A stretch of DNA of 64,000 nt, from positions 1 through 64,000 of the forward strand of contig DLGD01000001.1 in the NCBI GenBank assembly GCA_002482505.1, read 5' to 3'. The DNA comes from Christensenella sp. UBA7703 (lineage in GTDB: Bacteria; Bacillota; Clostridia; Christensenellales; CAG-138). A program made the translations under genes and the position numbers. The notes under the pieces are model-generated. The model made no database searches, had not been told where the DNA came from, and worked only from the letters and a program-made list of their open reading frames with translations. Every line of letters starts with the position of its first letter. The stretch's first letter is position 1. This document shows, piece by piece, positions 1 through 8,499 of this stretch.

Positions 1-620
1 TTGACGGCTTCGATGAGGTATAAAACGGTTCAAATTAGGCATGGCCTTTCGGCCAACCGGCATCTTCTCGCCGCAGCCGATAGGTAGGCGAAAGAGAATC
101 ATCCCGATACCGCTGCCGCTCAGTCGGCACTTTCTATGCAAAACTTGTTCCTTCCTGTGTATTGATGTTTGACGATTTCAATACAATTGCGGGTTCAAGT
201 TTTGCTATTTTTGGAGTTGTCTATATAGTATAAATAGGTGCTGGACGGTTTTCGATTGCAATTGGATTTCAAATAGCTGCTAAAGGAATCTTTTCAGAAG
301 GGATAATCACTTAAAAGGGCTGTTATAACAAGGGCAAGGGCAATTGTGCAAGGAGGAACGTACGGACGGGATGCCGAGGGATCGATTTCGACTAGACGTA
401 TCATCGAAATCAAAAGATTTGGATTTCGGAAAGGATTTGGTATTTCGAATGCCAAAATACCTGCGTTATAAACCGCGTGTTCGAATCGTGTTGGCACGCT
501 AGAGAAGACATATCTACTGCAAAAGGAAGCTCTATCTTTTTTCTGTAGCAAAGCGTGGTATTATGGATGCGGAGCGGACCACATCCTGCAGGCAAACAAG
601 AATTTTGAGGAGGTAGGAGA
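1..620. other. Gene-poor window start, no supported gene
   Basis: I see no credible coding region here. The open frames on the minus strand lack ribosome sites and recognisable protein character. An A/T-rich stretch at about 200-235 could carry a weak promoter (TTGCTA at 202-207, TATAGT at 224-229, 16-bp spacer), but it lies almost 400 bases ahead of the first gene, so its relevance is unclear. Confidence 0.5.
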
Positions 621-971
621 ATGTCATTTTCTGAAATCAGTATTTACCAGGTTAGGCTGGATAGGACGAACGAGTTCGAAACTATCATGAAAGACGCTAG
701 TGAGATGATGAAAGTAACAGAGGGCTGTCAAGCGCTTCGGCTGATACAGCGTACACACTATATAAAGGATATGAAAACGATTAAAGATGGACTTCAACCA
801 GACAAGCTTACTCGTGTTGTGAAATGTGTTCGCTATGCACTTTACTGGGAATTCGATAAAGATGAAAACTATGGTAAAGCTCAAAAACAGTTGTATGAGA
901 CTTATTGGAAAGAGATAGAAAAGTGCTTGATTGTTCCGCACGACAAAATTCTGGGGGAAGTAATCGTTTAG
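621..971 (+). CDS. Small hypothetical protein, ABM (dimeric alpha-beta barrel)-like
   Basis: Encodes 116 residues with a very good ribosome site (GAGGAGGTAGGAG) directly before the ATG, so the gene is probably real. The opening pattern, a short beta strand (ISIYQVR) followed by an acidic helix (NEFETIMKDASEMM) and later a YALYWEF strand, resembles the antibiotic-biosynthesis-monooxygenase/dimeric alpha-beta barrel fold, whose members are small homodimeric enzymes or binding proteins. No catalytic residue can be assigned. It stands alone: 600 bases of non-coding sequence lie upstream and about 700 downstream, followed by genes on the opposite strand. The fold is inferred from residue pattern only, and the function is unknown. 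Confidence 0.6.
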   Translation: MSFSEISIYQVRLDRTNEFETIMKDASEMMKVTEGCQALRLIQRTHYIKDMKTIKDGLQPDKLTRVVKCVRYALYWEFDKDENYGKAQKQLYETYWKEIEKCLIVPHDKILGEVIV

Positions 972-1688
972 CGATAGAAGGCTGACAAATCCTATTGATC
1001 TGCCGGATCATAAAGAAAGCTCTTTCCACCCCGAAAGACTGATTGCTCCTTTCTCGCTCAGGGTTGCTACTACGCGCAGTTCTATCTGCTTTGGATTTGA
1101 CATCTTCTGAGGAAATAATTCACGCGTGCGGGCGTTTTACAAGGATACACATCCTTTTTCGCAATTGCTTGTTGTCTTACAAATCGATAAAAAGAACCCC
1201 ATTCCGGCTTGCTGGAACAGGGTTCTTTGACAGACTGAACCAAAAACCTTCGTGTGTTCGGTTTTTTTGTTTTGGGATGCGGCCTATCGCTTGCTCTTAC
1301 GCATGGCTTTTGGGTCGTTCCCGTGGTAAACATCAATTCATGAATGAAAGTTTTTCGCTCTTTCTAAGCGCTCTTGAAACCTGTTTGAAGGATGTGTGCA
1401 CAGATTGATTTTAAACATGTTGTTTTTTCCGGTTCTGTGAGTTCGCTAGAAACAGAAAGCTGGCGCGACAGAGAGCGGGCATGAAAAAATGGTGGTATGT
1501 GAAAAAAGGCCATCTCGTGCCTGAGACCATTCAGAAGATAAATACACCGATGGAGGCTGAATGGATCCTTGCTGAGAGAGACGGACACGCGAAACGTATG
1601 AGAAAGGTCTCAAATTGGAACATGACGCTCTGGGTTCATGCTTTTAGCAGACAATTATAGTGGCAGAAGTCTGCATTCCGCTGTTGCA
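972..1688. other. Long intergenic stretch with hairpins, no supported gene
   Basis: About 700 bases separate the small gene at 621 from the end of the minus-strand dehydrogenase gene. Open frames on both strands lack ribosome sites and family character. The stretch holds the hairpin pair at 1191-1269 and an inverted repeat (CCATTCAG near 1529, CTGAATGG near 1558). Nothing else is recognisable, and it could hold a decayed gene or an unrecognised RNA. Confidence 0.5.
1191..1269 (+). terminator. Tandem hairpins, the second with a T-run
   Basis: Arms AAAGAACCCC (1191-1200) and GGGTTCTTT (1220-1228) enclose a further pairing TTCCGGC/GCTGGAA, giving one long hairpin. A second hairpin follows, CAAAAACC (1241-1248) with GGTTTTTTT (1260-1268), which ends in a run of T. 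Together they look like a rho-independent terminator for plus-strand transcription, although they lie 220 bases beyond the nearest plus-strand gene. Confidence 0.5.
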
Positions 1689-2609
1689 TCATAGATCGCT
1701 AAGCAAGTTTTGAACCGCTAAAAGACTCATCGCCTCTGAGGCGCCGACCGTCGAAGCCGCACAGTGAGAACCCATAACCAAATTCGGCAGCGAGTAAAGC
1801 ACAGTGTTTTCGGGGGGCTCCTTTTCAAACACGTCGATGCCAGCTGCGAGTATTTGCTGTGTAGAGAGTGCTTGGATCAATGCGCTCTCATCGATCAACC
1901 CGCCACGCGCGGTGTTGATCAGGATCGCGGTACGTTTCATCCTGCGAAATGCGTCTGCGTTGACAATGCCGAGCGTGTCATTGTTCAGCGGCAGGTGCAG
2001 GCTGATAAAATCGCAACAGGAGAATATCGTATTTGGGTCGGCTTGCCGGATTCCGTGCGCTTGGGCATATGCTTCGTCCCAAAAAACATCATAGGCGAGG
2101 ATGTTCATATCAAACCCTTGCGCGCGCTTTGCAACACCTTTCCCAATCGCACCGAGCCCGAGAATACCGAGTGTTTTTCCGTAGAGATCCGTGCCGATAA
2201 CCTTCCCCCAATCGCCTTGATGACAACGCGCATTGATCTCACAAACGCGCCGCGCACAGGCAAGCATGAGCGTAAAGGCGTAATCTGCAACCGCATTGCT
2301 GTTTGCGCCCGCTGTAGTCGAGAGCTTGATGCTGCATTCTTTTGCGTAAGGCACGTCAATATTATCCGTACCCACGCCATATTTCGCTATTGCGCGCAGG
2401 GATTTGCCTGCCGAAATCACTTCCCGATCAAGCGGATCGACTCCAATAATCACACCGGCAACAGACGCGATTGCCTCGATCATCTGTTCTTTGCTCAGAA
2501 TTCCACCGGTCTTATTTTCGAGAATTTCGTATCCCGCCTCACGGATCAAGGTAAATGGCGTAGGGTCAGTTTTACCAAATGAACGTGGGGTGATTAATAT
2601 CTGTTCCAT
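1689..2609 (-). CDS. D-2-hydroxyacid dehydrogenase (phosphoglycerate dehydrogenase family)
   Basis: Predicted NAD-dependent oxidoreductase that interconverts a D-2-hydroxyacid and its 2-oxoacid. The 306-residue product has the family order: substrate domain, then a Rossmann domain with GLGAIG (about 151-156), then catalytic Arg in NTARGG (about 235), Glu in FEKEPP (about 264) and His in SHCAAST (about 282). An in-frame upstream ATG exists, but the start at 2609 is chosen because GAGGAGAACAGC precedes it directly. It is the last gene of a minus-strand set, only 16 bases after the phosphotriesterase-family gene, so both likely serve one catabolic route controlled by the neighbouring GntR regulator. 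The substrate cannot be read from sequence. Glycerate, tartronate-type and sugar-derived acids are all possible. Confidence 0.85.
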   Translation of the reverse strand: MEQILITPRSFGKTDPTPFTLIREAGYEILENKTGGILSKEQMIEAIASVAGVIIGVDPLDREVISAGKSLRAIAKYGVGTDNIDVPYAKECSIKLSTTAGANSNAVADYAFTLMLACARRVCEINARCHQGDWGKVIGTDLYGKTLGILGLGAIGKGVAKRAQGFDMNILAYDVFWDEAYAQAHGIRQADPNTIFSCCDFISLHLPLNNDTLGIVNADAFRRMKRTAILINTARGGLIDESALIQALSTQQILAAGIDVFEKEPPENTVLYSLPNLVMGSHCAASTVGASEAMSLLAVQNLLSDL

Positions 2610-2625
2610 GCTGTTCTCCTCGTAG

Positions 2626-3597
2626 TCAGTTGCATGCAAAAGCATATACCGTTGCAGGGTTTTGCTGCTGTAGTTGTTGAAGGGATTGCTCTGAAAATCC
2701 ACGTGCTTTTAGAAATGGGGAAAAGGATTCGATCAGATAACAAATTCCGATATCACCGCCGTAACTCTTCAAGCGTGCGCGAGTGGTATCCAGTGAAAGC
2801 AACAATTGGCTGAGATATCCGGATGAAGCGATTTGTTCAATGATTTCCGCCTCGCGTTCGTCCGTATGATATTTCAAACGCCCAATCGTATCGTATTCCA
2901 GATATGCTCCTTTTCGGCATAGCTCTTGATGTATTGCGAGTGAGTCAACCATGCGATCCATATGACAGAAGATCATTTTTTGCGGAGACACACCGGTTGC
3001 TTCCCAAAAATTAAGGAGTGCAACGGGATCGGATCCACGCTCCACGTGCACCATGAGGGGGGCGCCTGTTCGAACCGACGCCTGCGCAGCGGCGAGCAGC
3101 AGTGTGCGCCGTTGCCCGGTTATGCCTTCCGGCTCAAGCGCTGTTTTAATCTGCCCTGCCCGGCAGCATAGGGGAAGAGATGATGGCGGTGCATTGTCGC
3201 AGGATTCGAACATTCCTTGCGTAATCTCATGCTCAAAAAGGCTGGCGAGGCGTTCGGTATCCAGTTTGAATATCCAATGCGTTGGCGCATAAAACGCCAA
3301 TCTGTGGAAGCCGGTCGATGCGATGATATGCACCTTCGTTTGAGCGGAAAGAGCGAGGAGAGCCCGCGCATCGCGCCCGCAACCGATTGGCTGCGCGTCC
3401 ACGATCGCATTTCCGCCGCAACACTTATACAATTGCAGTTCCTGTGCGCTGCGCGAAAGATCCTCGAAGCAGATGGCGGGAGACAATGCGGGGGTTGTGC
3501 CGGCTCGAAGAAAAATATGCTCGTGGCATTGGCAATATCCTAGCGTTTCGGGCAATATATCGCCGCATACGGTTCGGATCTGCGATTGAATGTTCAT
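2626..3597 (-). CDS. Phosphotriesterase-family metal-dependent hydrolase
   Basis: Amidohydrolase-superfamily protein of 323 residues with a binuclear metal TIM barrel. All expected ligands are visible in order: His25 and His27 in CHEH, a bridging Lys151 (GQIK), His184 (MVHVERG), His212 (FCHMD) and Asp270 (LLSLDTTR). Characterised relatives include lactonases and phosphotriesterases, and in a sugar-acid setting a lactonase role is the better guess. Its ATG overlaps the stop codon of the GntR gene by four bases (ATGA), showing translational coupling. The dehydrogenase gene follows after 16 bases. The enzyme class is clear, while the true substrate is inference. Confidence 0.8.
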   Translation of the reverse strand: MNIQSQIRTVCGDILPETLGYCQCHEHIFLRAGTTPALSPAICFEDLSRSAQELQLYKCCGGNAIVDAQPIGCGRDARALLALSAQTKVHIIASTGFHRLAFYAPTHWIFKLDTERLASLFEHEITQGMFESCDNAPPSSLPLCCRAGQIKTALEPEGITGQRRTLLLAAAQASVRTGAPLMVHVERGSDPVALLNFWEATGVSPQKMIFCHMDRMVDSLAIHQELCRKGAYLEYDTIGRLKYHTDEREAEIIEQIASSGYLSQLLLSLDTTRARLKSYGGDIGICYLIESFSPFLKARGFSEQSLQQLQQQNPATVYAFACN

Positions 3598-4346
3598 CGA
3601 AGCGTCTCCACGGCAAACTTGGTCCGATCGCCGCGATATCGCGCGATAGAGTATTCGACAGGGGTTTCCGAATATTCGGCATAAGCTACGCTGGTGACGA
3701 GGCAGACTGCTTTATGAATTGGAATATCAAGAAGTTTTGCCTCATCCTGATTGAGTGTGACGGCCTCAATTTCACGACGCGCACGATTCACGCGGACGCC
3801 ATAGAGGGATTCGAGCGAGGAGTAGAGGGAAGCGGTCGTGAAGTCTATCTCCATAAGACGAGAATACTTGCGGAATGGCACATAAGTTTCTAGAAACACT
3901 ACTTTTTCATCATCCGCATATCGAATTCGCTTGAGGTAGATCAGTGGTTCGTCCTCCGGCAGTTCCAGTCGCAGGTTACAAACGGGGTTTCCCGGGATTT
4001 TTTTAAGTGCCAGCACATCGGTGCGCGGGAGCATGCCTTTTTCGATCACTTCGGTGTTGAAACTTTGAAGTTTGCTGAGAAAACGATCCTTTACCTTTGG
4101 TTTTCCAACAAAGGTACCTTTGCCCTTGTAGCGAACAAGATACCCTTCATCCACCAAATCGGAAAGCGCCTGCCGTACCGTTGGGCGGCTGATGTCCAAC
4201 TGGTTTCCCAGTGAATTTTCGGCTGGCAGTGCATCGCCGGGCTTGAGGACGCCGCTCTCGATGAGAGAGAGCAATTGCGTCTTGAGCTGGTAATAAAGCG
4301 GAATCGGTACTGTCTTGTCAACCTGGATGTCTTCGATATATTTCAT
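3594..4346 (-). CDS. GntR-family transcriptional regulator (HutC/UTRA type)
   Basis: DNA-binding regulator of 250 residues. An N-terminal winged helix (about residues 15-85, with SRPTVRQALSDLVDEGYL and the wing GKGTFV) is followed by a UTRA ligand-sensing domain with the typical LIYLKRIRYAD and PVEYS elements. HutC-type regulators commonly sense a phosphorylated sugar or pathway intermediate. The gene has a good ribosome site (GGAGG) and sits inside the minus-strand set, between the aldolase gene (111 bases upstream) and the coupled hydrolase gene. It most likely controls this operon. The effector is unknown. Confidence 0.88.
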   Translation of the reverse strand: MKYIEDIQVDKTVPIPLYYQLKTQLLSLIESGVLKPGDALPAENSLGNQLDISRPTVRQALSDLVDEGYLVRYKGKGTFVGKPKVKDRFLSKLQSFNTEVIEKGMLPRTDVLALKKIPGNPVCNLRLELPEDEPLIYLKRIRYADDEKVVFLETYVPFRKYSRLMEIDFTTASLYSSLESLYGVRVNRARREIEAVTLNQDEAKLLDIPIHKAVCLVTSVAYAEYSETPVEYSIARYRGDRTKFAVETLR

Positions 4347-4457
4347 GATCGTTGCCTCCGATTTGGATTGCTAGATTTTGAATTGCCGCTTTACGGTTGC
4401 ATTGTTCAGGATGGCAGTACAGATGATGCCTCACAAAGGGAATATATCGAATGCTTT

Positions 4458-5102
4458 TCAATCGTGACAGCAGCCCGAAATAGCGGCGACAATACGCATA
4501 GATTCAGCACAAGCATCGGTAATCGCTTCAAAATCGCCTTTGATCAAGGCGCTTCTTTCGCAGAGCCAGCCGCCCCCGACCGCAAGCACATCGGGAACCA
4601 GATATTCTGCAAGATTCCTCGCATCGATACCACCGGTTGGTACAAATTTCGTTCCTGAAAATGGTGCCGCAAGCGCACGGATGGCTCGAATTCCGCCATA
4701 CACACCAGCTGGGAAGAACTTGACAGCCCCAAGTCCTGCGTTTCGCGCGACGGTGATCTCGGTTGACGTGACGCATCCCGGCAAAACGAATATGCCGTGC
4801 TCAATGCAATAGGATACGATGATCGGATCATACCCGGGCGAAACGATGAATTGAGCGCCGCGGGCAACCGCCGTTTTACACGATTCGAGCGTAAGCACCG
4901 TCCCCGCGCCAACGAGCATGTCCGGACAATCTCGCGAAACCAGCTCGATTGCATCCAACCCGGCTGGTGTGCGCAGCGTGATCTCCATGATATCCACTCC
5001 GCCTCTTAACATCGCTCGCGCAGCTGGGGTGGCAGTTGCCGCGTTTTCGATCACGCATACGGGAATGAGTCGTGTTTTGCCCATTCGTTCAATGACCGTC
5101 AT
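4458..5102 (-). CDS. eda: KDPG/KHG-type aldolase
   Basis: Class I aldolase that cleaves 2-keto-3-deoxy-6-phosphogluconate or a similar 2-keto-3-deoxy acid to pyruvate plus an aldehyde. The 214-residue length matches the family. The active-site set is complete: Glu40 in MEITLRT, Arg44, Thr68 in GAGTV, and the Schiff-base Lys128 in AVKFFPA, each offset by about five from the E. coli Eda numbering. The start has a good ribosome site (AAGGAG). It lies 80 bases after the shikimate-dehydrogenase-like gene and before the GntR gene. No sugar-acid dehydratase or keto-deoxy-sugar kinase is present in the window, so the actual substrate is open. Confidence 0.85.
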   Translation of the reverse strand: MTVIERMGKTRLIPVCVIENAATATPAARAMLRGGVDIMEITLRTPAGLDAIELVSRDCPDMLVGAGTVLTLESCKTAVARGAQFIVSPGYDPIIVSYCIEHGIFVLPGCVTSTEITVARNAGLGAVKFFPAGVYGGIRAIRALAAPFSGTKFVPTGGIDARNLAEYLVPDVLAVGGGWLCERSALIKGDFEAITDACAESMRIVAAISGCCHD

Positions 5103-5182
5103 AGTATTCTCCTTATTATCACTGTTTTTATTCGGTGGATCAATGGGTAAAATTGGTCTATTTATGCGACAAATTGCACTTA

Positions 5183-6118
5183 TTATGCTTGTGCAAGCTT
5201 ACTCAGATGTAAAACAGTCTCTTTGCTCATTGGAACATGGAGAACTTCACCGATCACTTGCGTCCAGCCGTGAATGAAATAGATCCAACCGTCTTCAACA
5301 TGCAACTGGCGCGATATGGCCTGTGCATTTGCTTGCGTTCGGAAGAGCAAATCCCCTCGATAATTGATTTCCCAAACAAGTGAGTTAATGGGAAAGATCG
5401 CAGAATCGGTGATTGGTGAGCCGGGCGCATCCTTGCCAAGGCCTGTTGCGTTGACCACAAGCGAATAAGGCGGTAGCGCGTTGACGAGCCTATCGTTGTC
5501 AGCAGGGGTTGGACAATGGACAAATCGAAATTCGACATTGGGGTTCAGGTTTGAGAGCATTGCTTTTGCCGAAGCAAGACGGCCGACACTGCGATTCGTT
5601 ATGGTGATTATACGTGGGATATCCATTTCGTGGCCTTGATTCGTCAGATAGAGGGACATAGCAAGACTGCTGCCACCTGCGCCAAGCAATAGCACCTCCC
5701 CGCCATGCGTCGGCCAGAAGTTGTGTGGCACAAATGCTTGCAGCGCAAGACCGCTGGAGATCGGGTCTTTGGCGCAAGCGCAGAGTTTGTCGCCGGATTT
5801 ATAGATCCCGGAGACCTCGCGCAGTTGTAGCGCATAGGGGTCGATCTCATCGAACAAATCTTCGCATGCATTGAATAAGTCGATCTTATGTGTGGTTATT
5901 AGCGCGCCAAGAGAGAGAGGATCGCTTTGAATAAAGCGAATGATTGCACAATAATCCTCGGGATCGGCGTGCAACGGGCAGTCGATTCCCTGAATGATGG
6001 TGCCCGCGTGTCCCAACGCTTCCGCCCACAGCGGAAACACACGCATGATGGATGATTGACGTGTTGACACGCCAATGAAATACATAGTTGGAACACTTGC
6101 CGGAGAAAACTCGATCAT
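5183..6118 (-). CDS. Shikimate dehydrogenase-like NAD(P)-dependent oxidoreductase
   Basis: A 311-residue member of the shikimate/quinate dehydrogenase superfamily. The N-terminal substrate domain keeps the catalytic Lys78 (ALITTHK), matching the Lys of the usual NVTxPxK motif, and the C-terminal domain has the nucleotide-binding GAGGSS at about 147-152, then VVNATGLG. It is longer than AroE (about 270), and the surrounding residues are atypical (ITTHK rather than VTIPYK). Together with its place at the head of a catabolic operon, this points to a non-shikimate substrate such as a polyol or hydroxyacid. A promoter and a cre-like site lie just upstream. The fold is confident and the substrate is not. 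Confidence 0.75.
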   Translation of the reverse strand: MIEFSPASVPTMYFIGVSTRQSSIMRVFPLWAEALGHAGTIIQGIDCPLHADPEDYCAIIRFIQSDPLSLGALITTHKIDLFNACEDLFDEIDPYALQLREVSGIYKSGDKLCACAKDPISSGLALQAFVPHNFWPTHGGEVLLLGAGGSSLAMSLYLTNQGHEMDIPRIITITNRSVGRLASAKAMLSNLNPNVEFRFVHCPTPADNDRLVNALPPYSLVVNATGLGKDAPGSPITDSAIFPINSLVWEINYRGDLLFRTQANAQAISRQLHVEDGWIYFIHGWTQVIGEVLHVPMSKETVLHLSKLAQA

Positions 6119-6168
6119 GCACTACCTCCGAGTATGATACATTCGTTTGGGGAGTATTTGCCCTCATT

Positions 6169-6197
6169 ATTATAGCGAATTAAAACAAATATGTAAA
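6169..6197 (-). promoter_or_regulatory. Sigma-A promoter for the 6118-1689 operon
   Basis: On the minus strand, -35 TTTACA (6197-6192) is separated by 17 bp from -10 TATAAT (6174-6169). It lies about 50 bases upstream of the start codon at 6118, with a GGAGG ribosome site between. Confidence 0.75.
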
Positions 6198-6213
6198 TAT
6201 GTCATTACAACAT

Positions 6214-6227
6214 TGAAAGCGGTTCCA
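6214..6227 (-). promoter_or_regulatory. Candidate CcpA cre site
   Basis: The plus-strand sequence TGAAAGCGGTTCCA matches the catabolite-responsive element consensus (TGWAANCGNTNWCA) at all but one position. It lies just upstream of the -35 box of the shikimate-dehydrogenase-like operon, consistent with carbon catabolite control. The match is seen directly, and binding is inference. Confidence 0.55.
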
Positions 6228-6259
6228 TAGCGGAAATGATAATGAGACGCTAAATGAAA

Positions 6260-6289
6260 AATACGCCAGGCGGTTTGCCTTGGCGTATT
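6260..6289 (-). terminator. Rho-independent terminator of the DeoR gene
   Basis: Arms AATACGCCA (6260-6268) and TGGCGTATT (6281-6289) form a hairpin extended by a GGC/GCC pairing. Read on the minus strand the stem ends in TTTTTC. It lies 25 bases after the stop codon of the DeoR-type gene at 6314. Confidence 0.75.
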
Positions 6290-6313
6290 ATTTTGTGTTC
6301 AGAGTTGGTTGGG

Positions 6314-7072
6314 TCAGGCACAGATAAGTTTAATGCCCACCTCGTTCATTTGGGTTTGGAATGCATCCGGGAGTTGGCCGTTCGTTACAACCGTTGTGGT
6401 GCTAGATGGAACATTCAACGCGGAGAGAGAGTTTTTACCGAACTTTGAGCTTGCCGCACAAATATAAACGGCAGTTGCCCGGTTGAACAACGGGTGGAAA
6501 ATCTGTGCTGTGATGTCATCAAGCACGGTGAATCCGCCGGACAGAGTAATACCGTCGACCGTTACAAGCACTTTATCGAAGGAAAGACCGCCAACACTCT
6601 CCAGAACGCGTGTGCCTGTAACATAGTATGTGCCACTGCGCCGCGTGAAGTCTCCGGTTACTAGAATCACCTTGGTTTCCGGAATATCCACTAGCTCCAT
6701 GGCTGCAGACACATTCATGGTCACAATGGTGAGCCGCTTGATTCCTTTGAGATTTCTTGCAATCTCCACACAAGTCAAACCCGGCCCAAGAAAAATGAAA
6801 TCTCCAGGCTCCACATAGCTTGCTGCAACATGACCGATAGACGCGCGTGCCTGCGCGTCCTTAATATCCGCCTCCAGGCGGACGGATCCCTGCGCTGCGA
6901 GCACAGCACCGCCAAAGGTGCGTAACAGCATATTCCGCTTCTCCATTTCGGCGAGATCTTTTCGGATTGTCACTTCGGAGACCGAAAAGCGTTTGCACAG
7001 CTGAGGCACGCTGACCTTGCCTTCCTCGTTGAGCAGATCAAGTATGATGGGGATTCGTTCTTGAAATGTCAT
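6314..7072 (-). CDS. DeoR-family transcriptional regulator
   Basis: A 252-residue sugar-responsive repressor. The N-terminal helix-turn-helix (about residues 6-57, with LCKRFSVSEVTIRKDLAEMEKR and the wing LLRTFGGAV) is followed by a DeoR C-terminal sensor domain of the ISOCOT fold (DFIFLGPGLTCVEIARNL). Such proteins normally sense a phosphorylated sugar intermediate. It is transcribed away from the 2-oxoacid dehydrogenase operon, and the shared 210-base gap holds repeated ACGAAACGAAAG motifs that overlap the operon promoter. It is therefore probably the repressor of that operon and of itself. The effector is unknown. Confidence 0.9.
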   Translation of the reverse strand: MTFQERIPIILDLLNEEGKVSVPQLCKRFSVSEVTIRKDLAEMEKRNMLLRTFGGAVLAAQGSVRLEADIKDAQARASIGHVAASYVEPGDFIFLGPGLTCVEIARNLKGIKRLTIVTMNVSAAMELVDIPETKVILVTGDFTRRSGTYYVTGTRVLESVGGLSFDKVLVTVDGITLSGGFTVLDDITAQIFHPLFNRATAVYICAASSKFGKNSLSALNVPSSTTTVVTNGQLPDAFQTQMNEVGIKLICA

Positions 7073-7131
7073 TGATGCACCGCCTGTCTTATTTGAATTC
7101 AGTATACGCGATCATTTGCGAAAGATCAACA

Positions 7132-7273
7132 ATTACGAAACGAAAGATAAAATATTCGAATAGTAATTAAATTGCCGCTATTCATTGACAAAACAATAAA
7201 AAAGCGCCTATAATCAAACGAAACGAAAAGAAATCATGTAAAACCGATCCTGAAAGATTACGAAACGAAAGAT
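7132..7273. promoter_or_regulatory. Repeated DeoR-type operator motifs
   Basis: Three copies of the core ACGAAACGAAA(A)G lie at 7135-7147, 7218-7230 and 7260-7272. Two of them are a perfect 17-base direct repeat (7132-7148 and 7257-7273), and a further half copy CGAAAGAT is at 7119-7126. The middle copy starts four bases after the -10 box, where a bound repressor would block initiation. Confidence 0.7.
7185..7214 (+). promoter_or_regulatory. Sigma-A promoter for the 2-oxoacid dehydrogenase operon
   Basis: A consensus -35 TTGACA (7185-7190) and consensus -10 TATAAT (7209-7214) are spaced by 18 bp, giving initiation near 7221, about 60 bases before the E2 start codon. Operator-like repeats overlap and follow it. 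Confidence 0.9.
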
Positions 7274-7282
7274 GGTGTATTA

Positions 7283-8485
7283 ATGCAGATCGTATCTATG
7301 CCACGCTTATCGCTCAACGATGAAACAAGCTTGCTCTCTGAGTGGTATGTGCGTGAAAACGACGTGGTATCGGCGGGGGACAAGCTGTTTTGCATCGAGA
7401 CGGACAAATCTACCATGGATGTAGAATCACCGCAAAGCGGCATTGTGCTCAAACGATACTATGATGACAATGCAATTGTTGCAGTGCTTTCTCCTGTTTG
7501 CGTGATTGGCGAGGAAGGGGAGGTTGCGCTAGAAGAGCCTGCGGGCGTGGCGGAGCAGATGCCCCCTCCGCTTATGCAGAAGCAACAGCCAATGCGAGGC
7601 GTGGACCCTGTATTTGCCGAACAAATATCTGGCTCTGACAGACAAACGGCGGCTGCCTCACCTCGCGCCAAGAGGCTTATGGAGAAAAATGGAGTGCATG
7701 CGATAGCGGAAATCTCCGCCTCAGGAGCAGAGGGGCGCATTTTAGAGGAAGATGTTTTACGCTACCTTGCCAAAGGGCCGCAAGTACCCGTTGTGCATGA
7801 GGATGTGGGGCGCGAAATACCTTTCACGAAAATCCGCTCCATCATTGCAAAGAACATGCTTGCATCTTTGCAAAACTCCGCACAACTGACCATGACGGCT
7901 GTTTTTAACGCCGCGGGATTGCAGCGCGCGCGCGCCGCGCTCAAGGGCGCGGGTGGAGATAGCGCGGGGGTGACAATTGGCGATTTGATTGCATTTGGTA
8001 CAGCAAAGGTTCTCGCTGCATATCCTTCCATCAATGGGTGGGTCAGCGAAGGCGCGTATACGGAATTTGAGACGGTGCATCTTGGTATCGCAGTCGACAC
8101 GCAGAGAGGACTGATGGTTCCAACCGTGAAACATGCCGAATCACGGACGCTGAGCGATCTCTCACGCGAGATAAAGATGCTGGCGGATGCCTGCCGTACC
8201 GGCAGCATTGCACCGGAAAACCTAAAAAATGGAACGTTCACAATTTCGAACGTTGGCGCGATGGGGATTCAAACATTTACACCGGTATTAAATCCGCCGC
8301 AGGCGGGAATCCTTGGTGTCGGATGTATAGATTACGCTGTGCGGCAGACGCCGGAAGGGATTCTATGCTACCCAGCCTGTCATCTTTCGCTAACCATCGA
8401 TCATCGCGTTGTTGACGGCATGCCCGCCGCGCGGTTTTTGCATGCGCTCTGCGAGACGCTTGAGCAAATCGAGCAAATCCTATAG
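7283..8485 (+). CDS. 2-oxoacid dehydrogenase complex E2, dihydrolipoyl acyltransferase
   Basis: Core acyltransferase of a lipoate-dependent 2-oxoacid dehydrogenase complex, 400 residues. An N-terminal lipoyl domain carries the modification site Lys42 in ETDKSTMD. A linker leads to a peripheral-subunit-binding domain (about 125-162, starting ASPRAKRLMEK), then the catalytic domain ends with the acyltransferase motif DHRVVDG (His374, Asp378). One lipoyl domain is typical of the acetoin, pyruvate and branched-chain forms. The ribosome site is weak (GAAAGA). It is first of three genes (E2, E3, E1), 14 bases before E3. The oxoacid is not determined by sequence. Confidence 0.9.
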   Translation: MQIVSMPRLSLNDETSLLSEWYVRENDVVSAGDKLFCIETDKSTMDVESPQSGIVLKRYYDDNAIVAVLSPVCVIGEEGEVALEEPAGVAEQMPPPLMQKQQPMRGVDPVFAEQISGSDRQTAAASPRAKRLMEKNGVHAIAEISASGAEGRILEEDVLRYLAKGPQVPVVHEDVGREIPFTKIRSIIAKNMLASLQNSAQLTMTAVFNAAGLQRARAALKGAGGDSAGVTIGDLIAFGTAKVLAAYPSINGWVSEGAYTEFETVHLGIAVDTQRGLMVPTVKHAESRTLSDLSREIKMLADACRTGSIAPENLKNGTFTISNVGAMGIQTFTPVLNPPQAGILGVGCIDYAVRQTPEGILCYPACHLSLTIDHRVVDGMPAARFLHALCETLEQIEQIL

Positions 8486-8499
8486 AAGGAGTTGGGTAT

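Noticed and set aside
1043..1408. Open frame of 121 codons on the plus strand
   Set aside because: It runs across the hairpin pair at 1191-1269, has no ribosome site and no protein-family character.
1495..1620. T-box-like plus-strand sequence (GGTGGTATG followed by CTCGTGCC) with nested inverted repeats
   Set aside because: The core T-box sequence is not matched, no specifier stem was found, and the next gene lies on the opposite strand.
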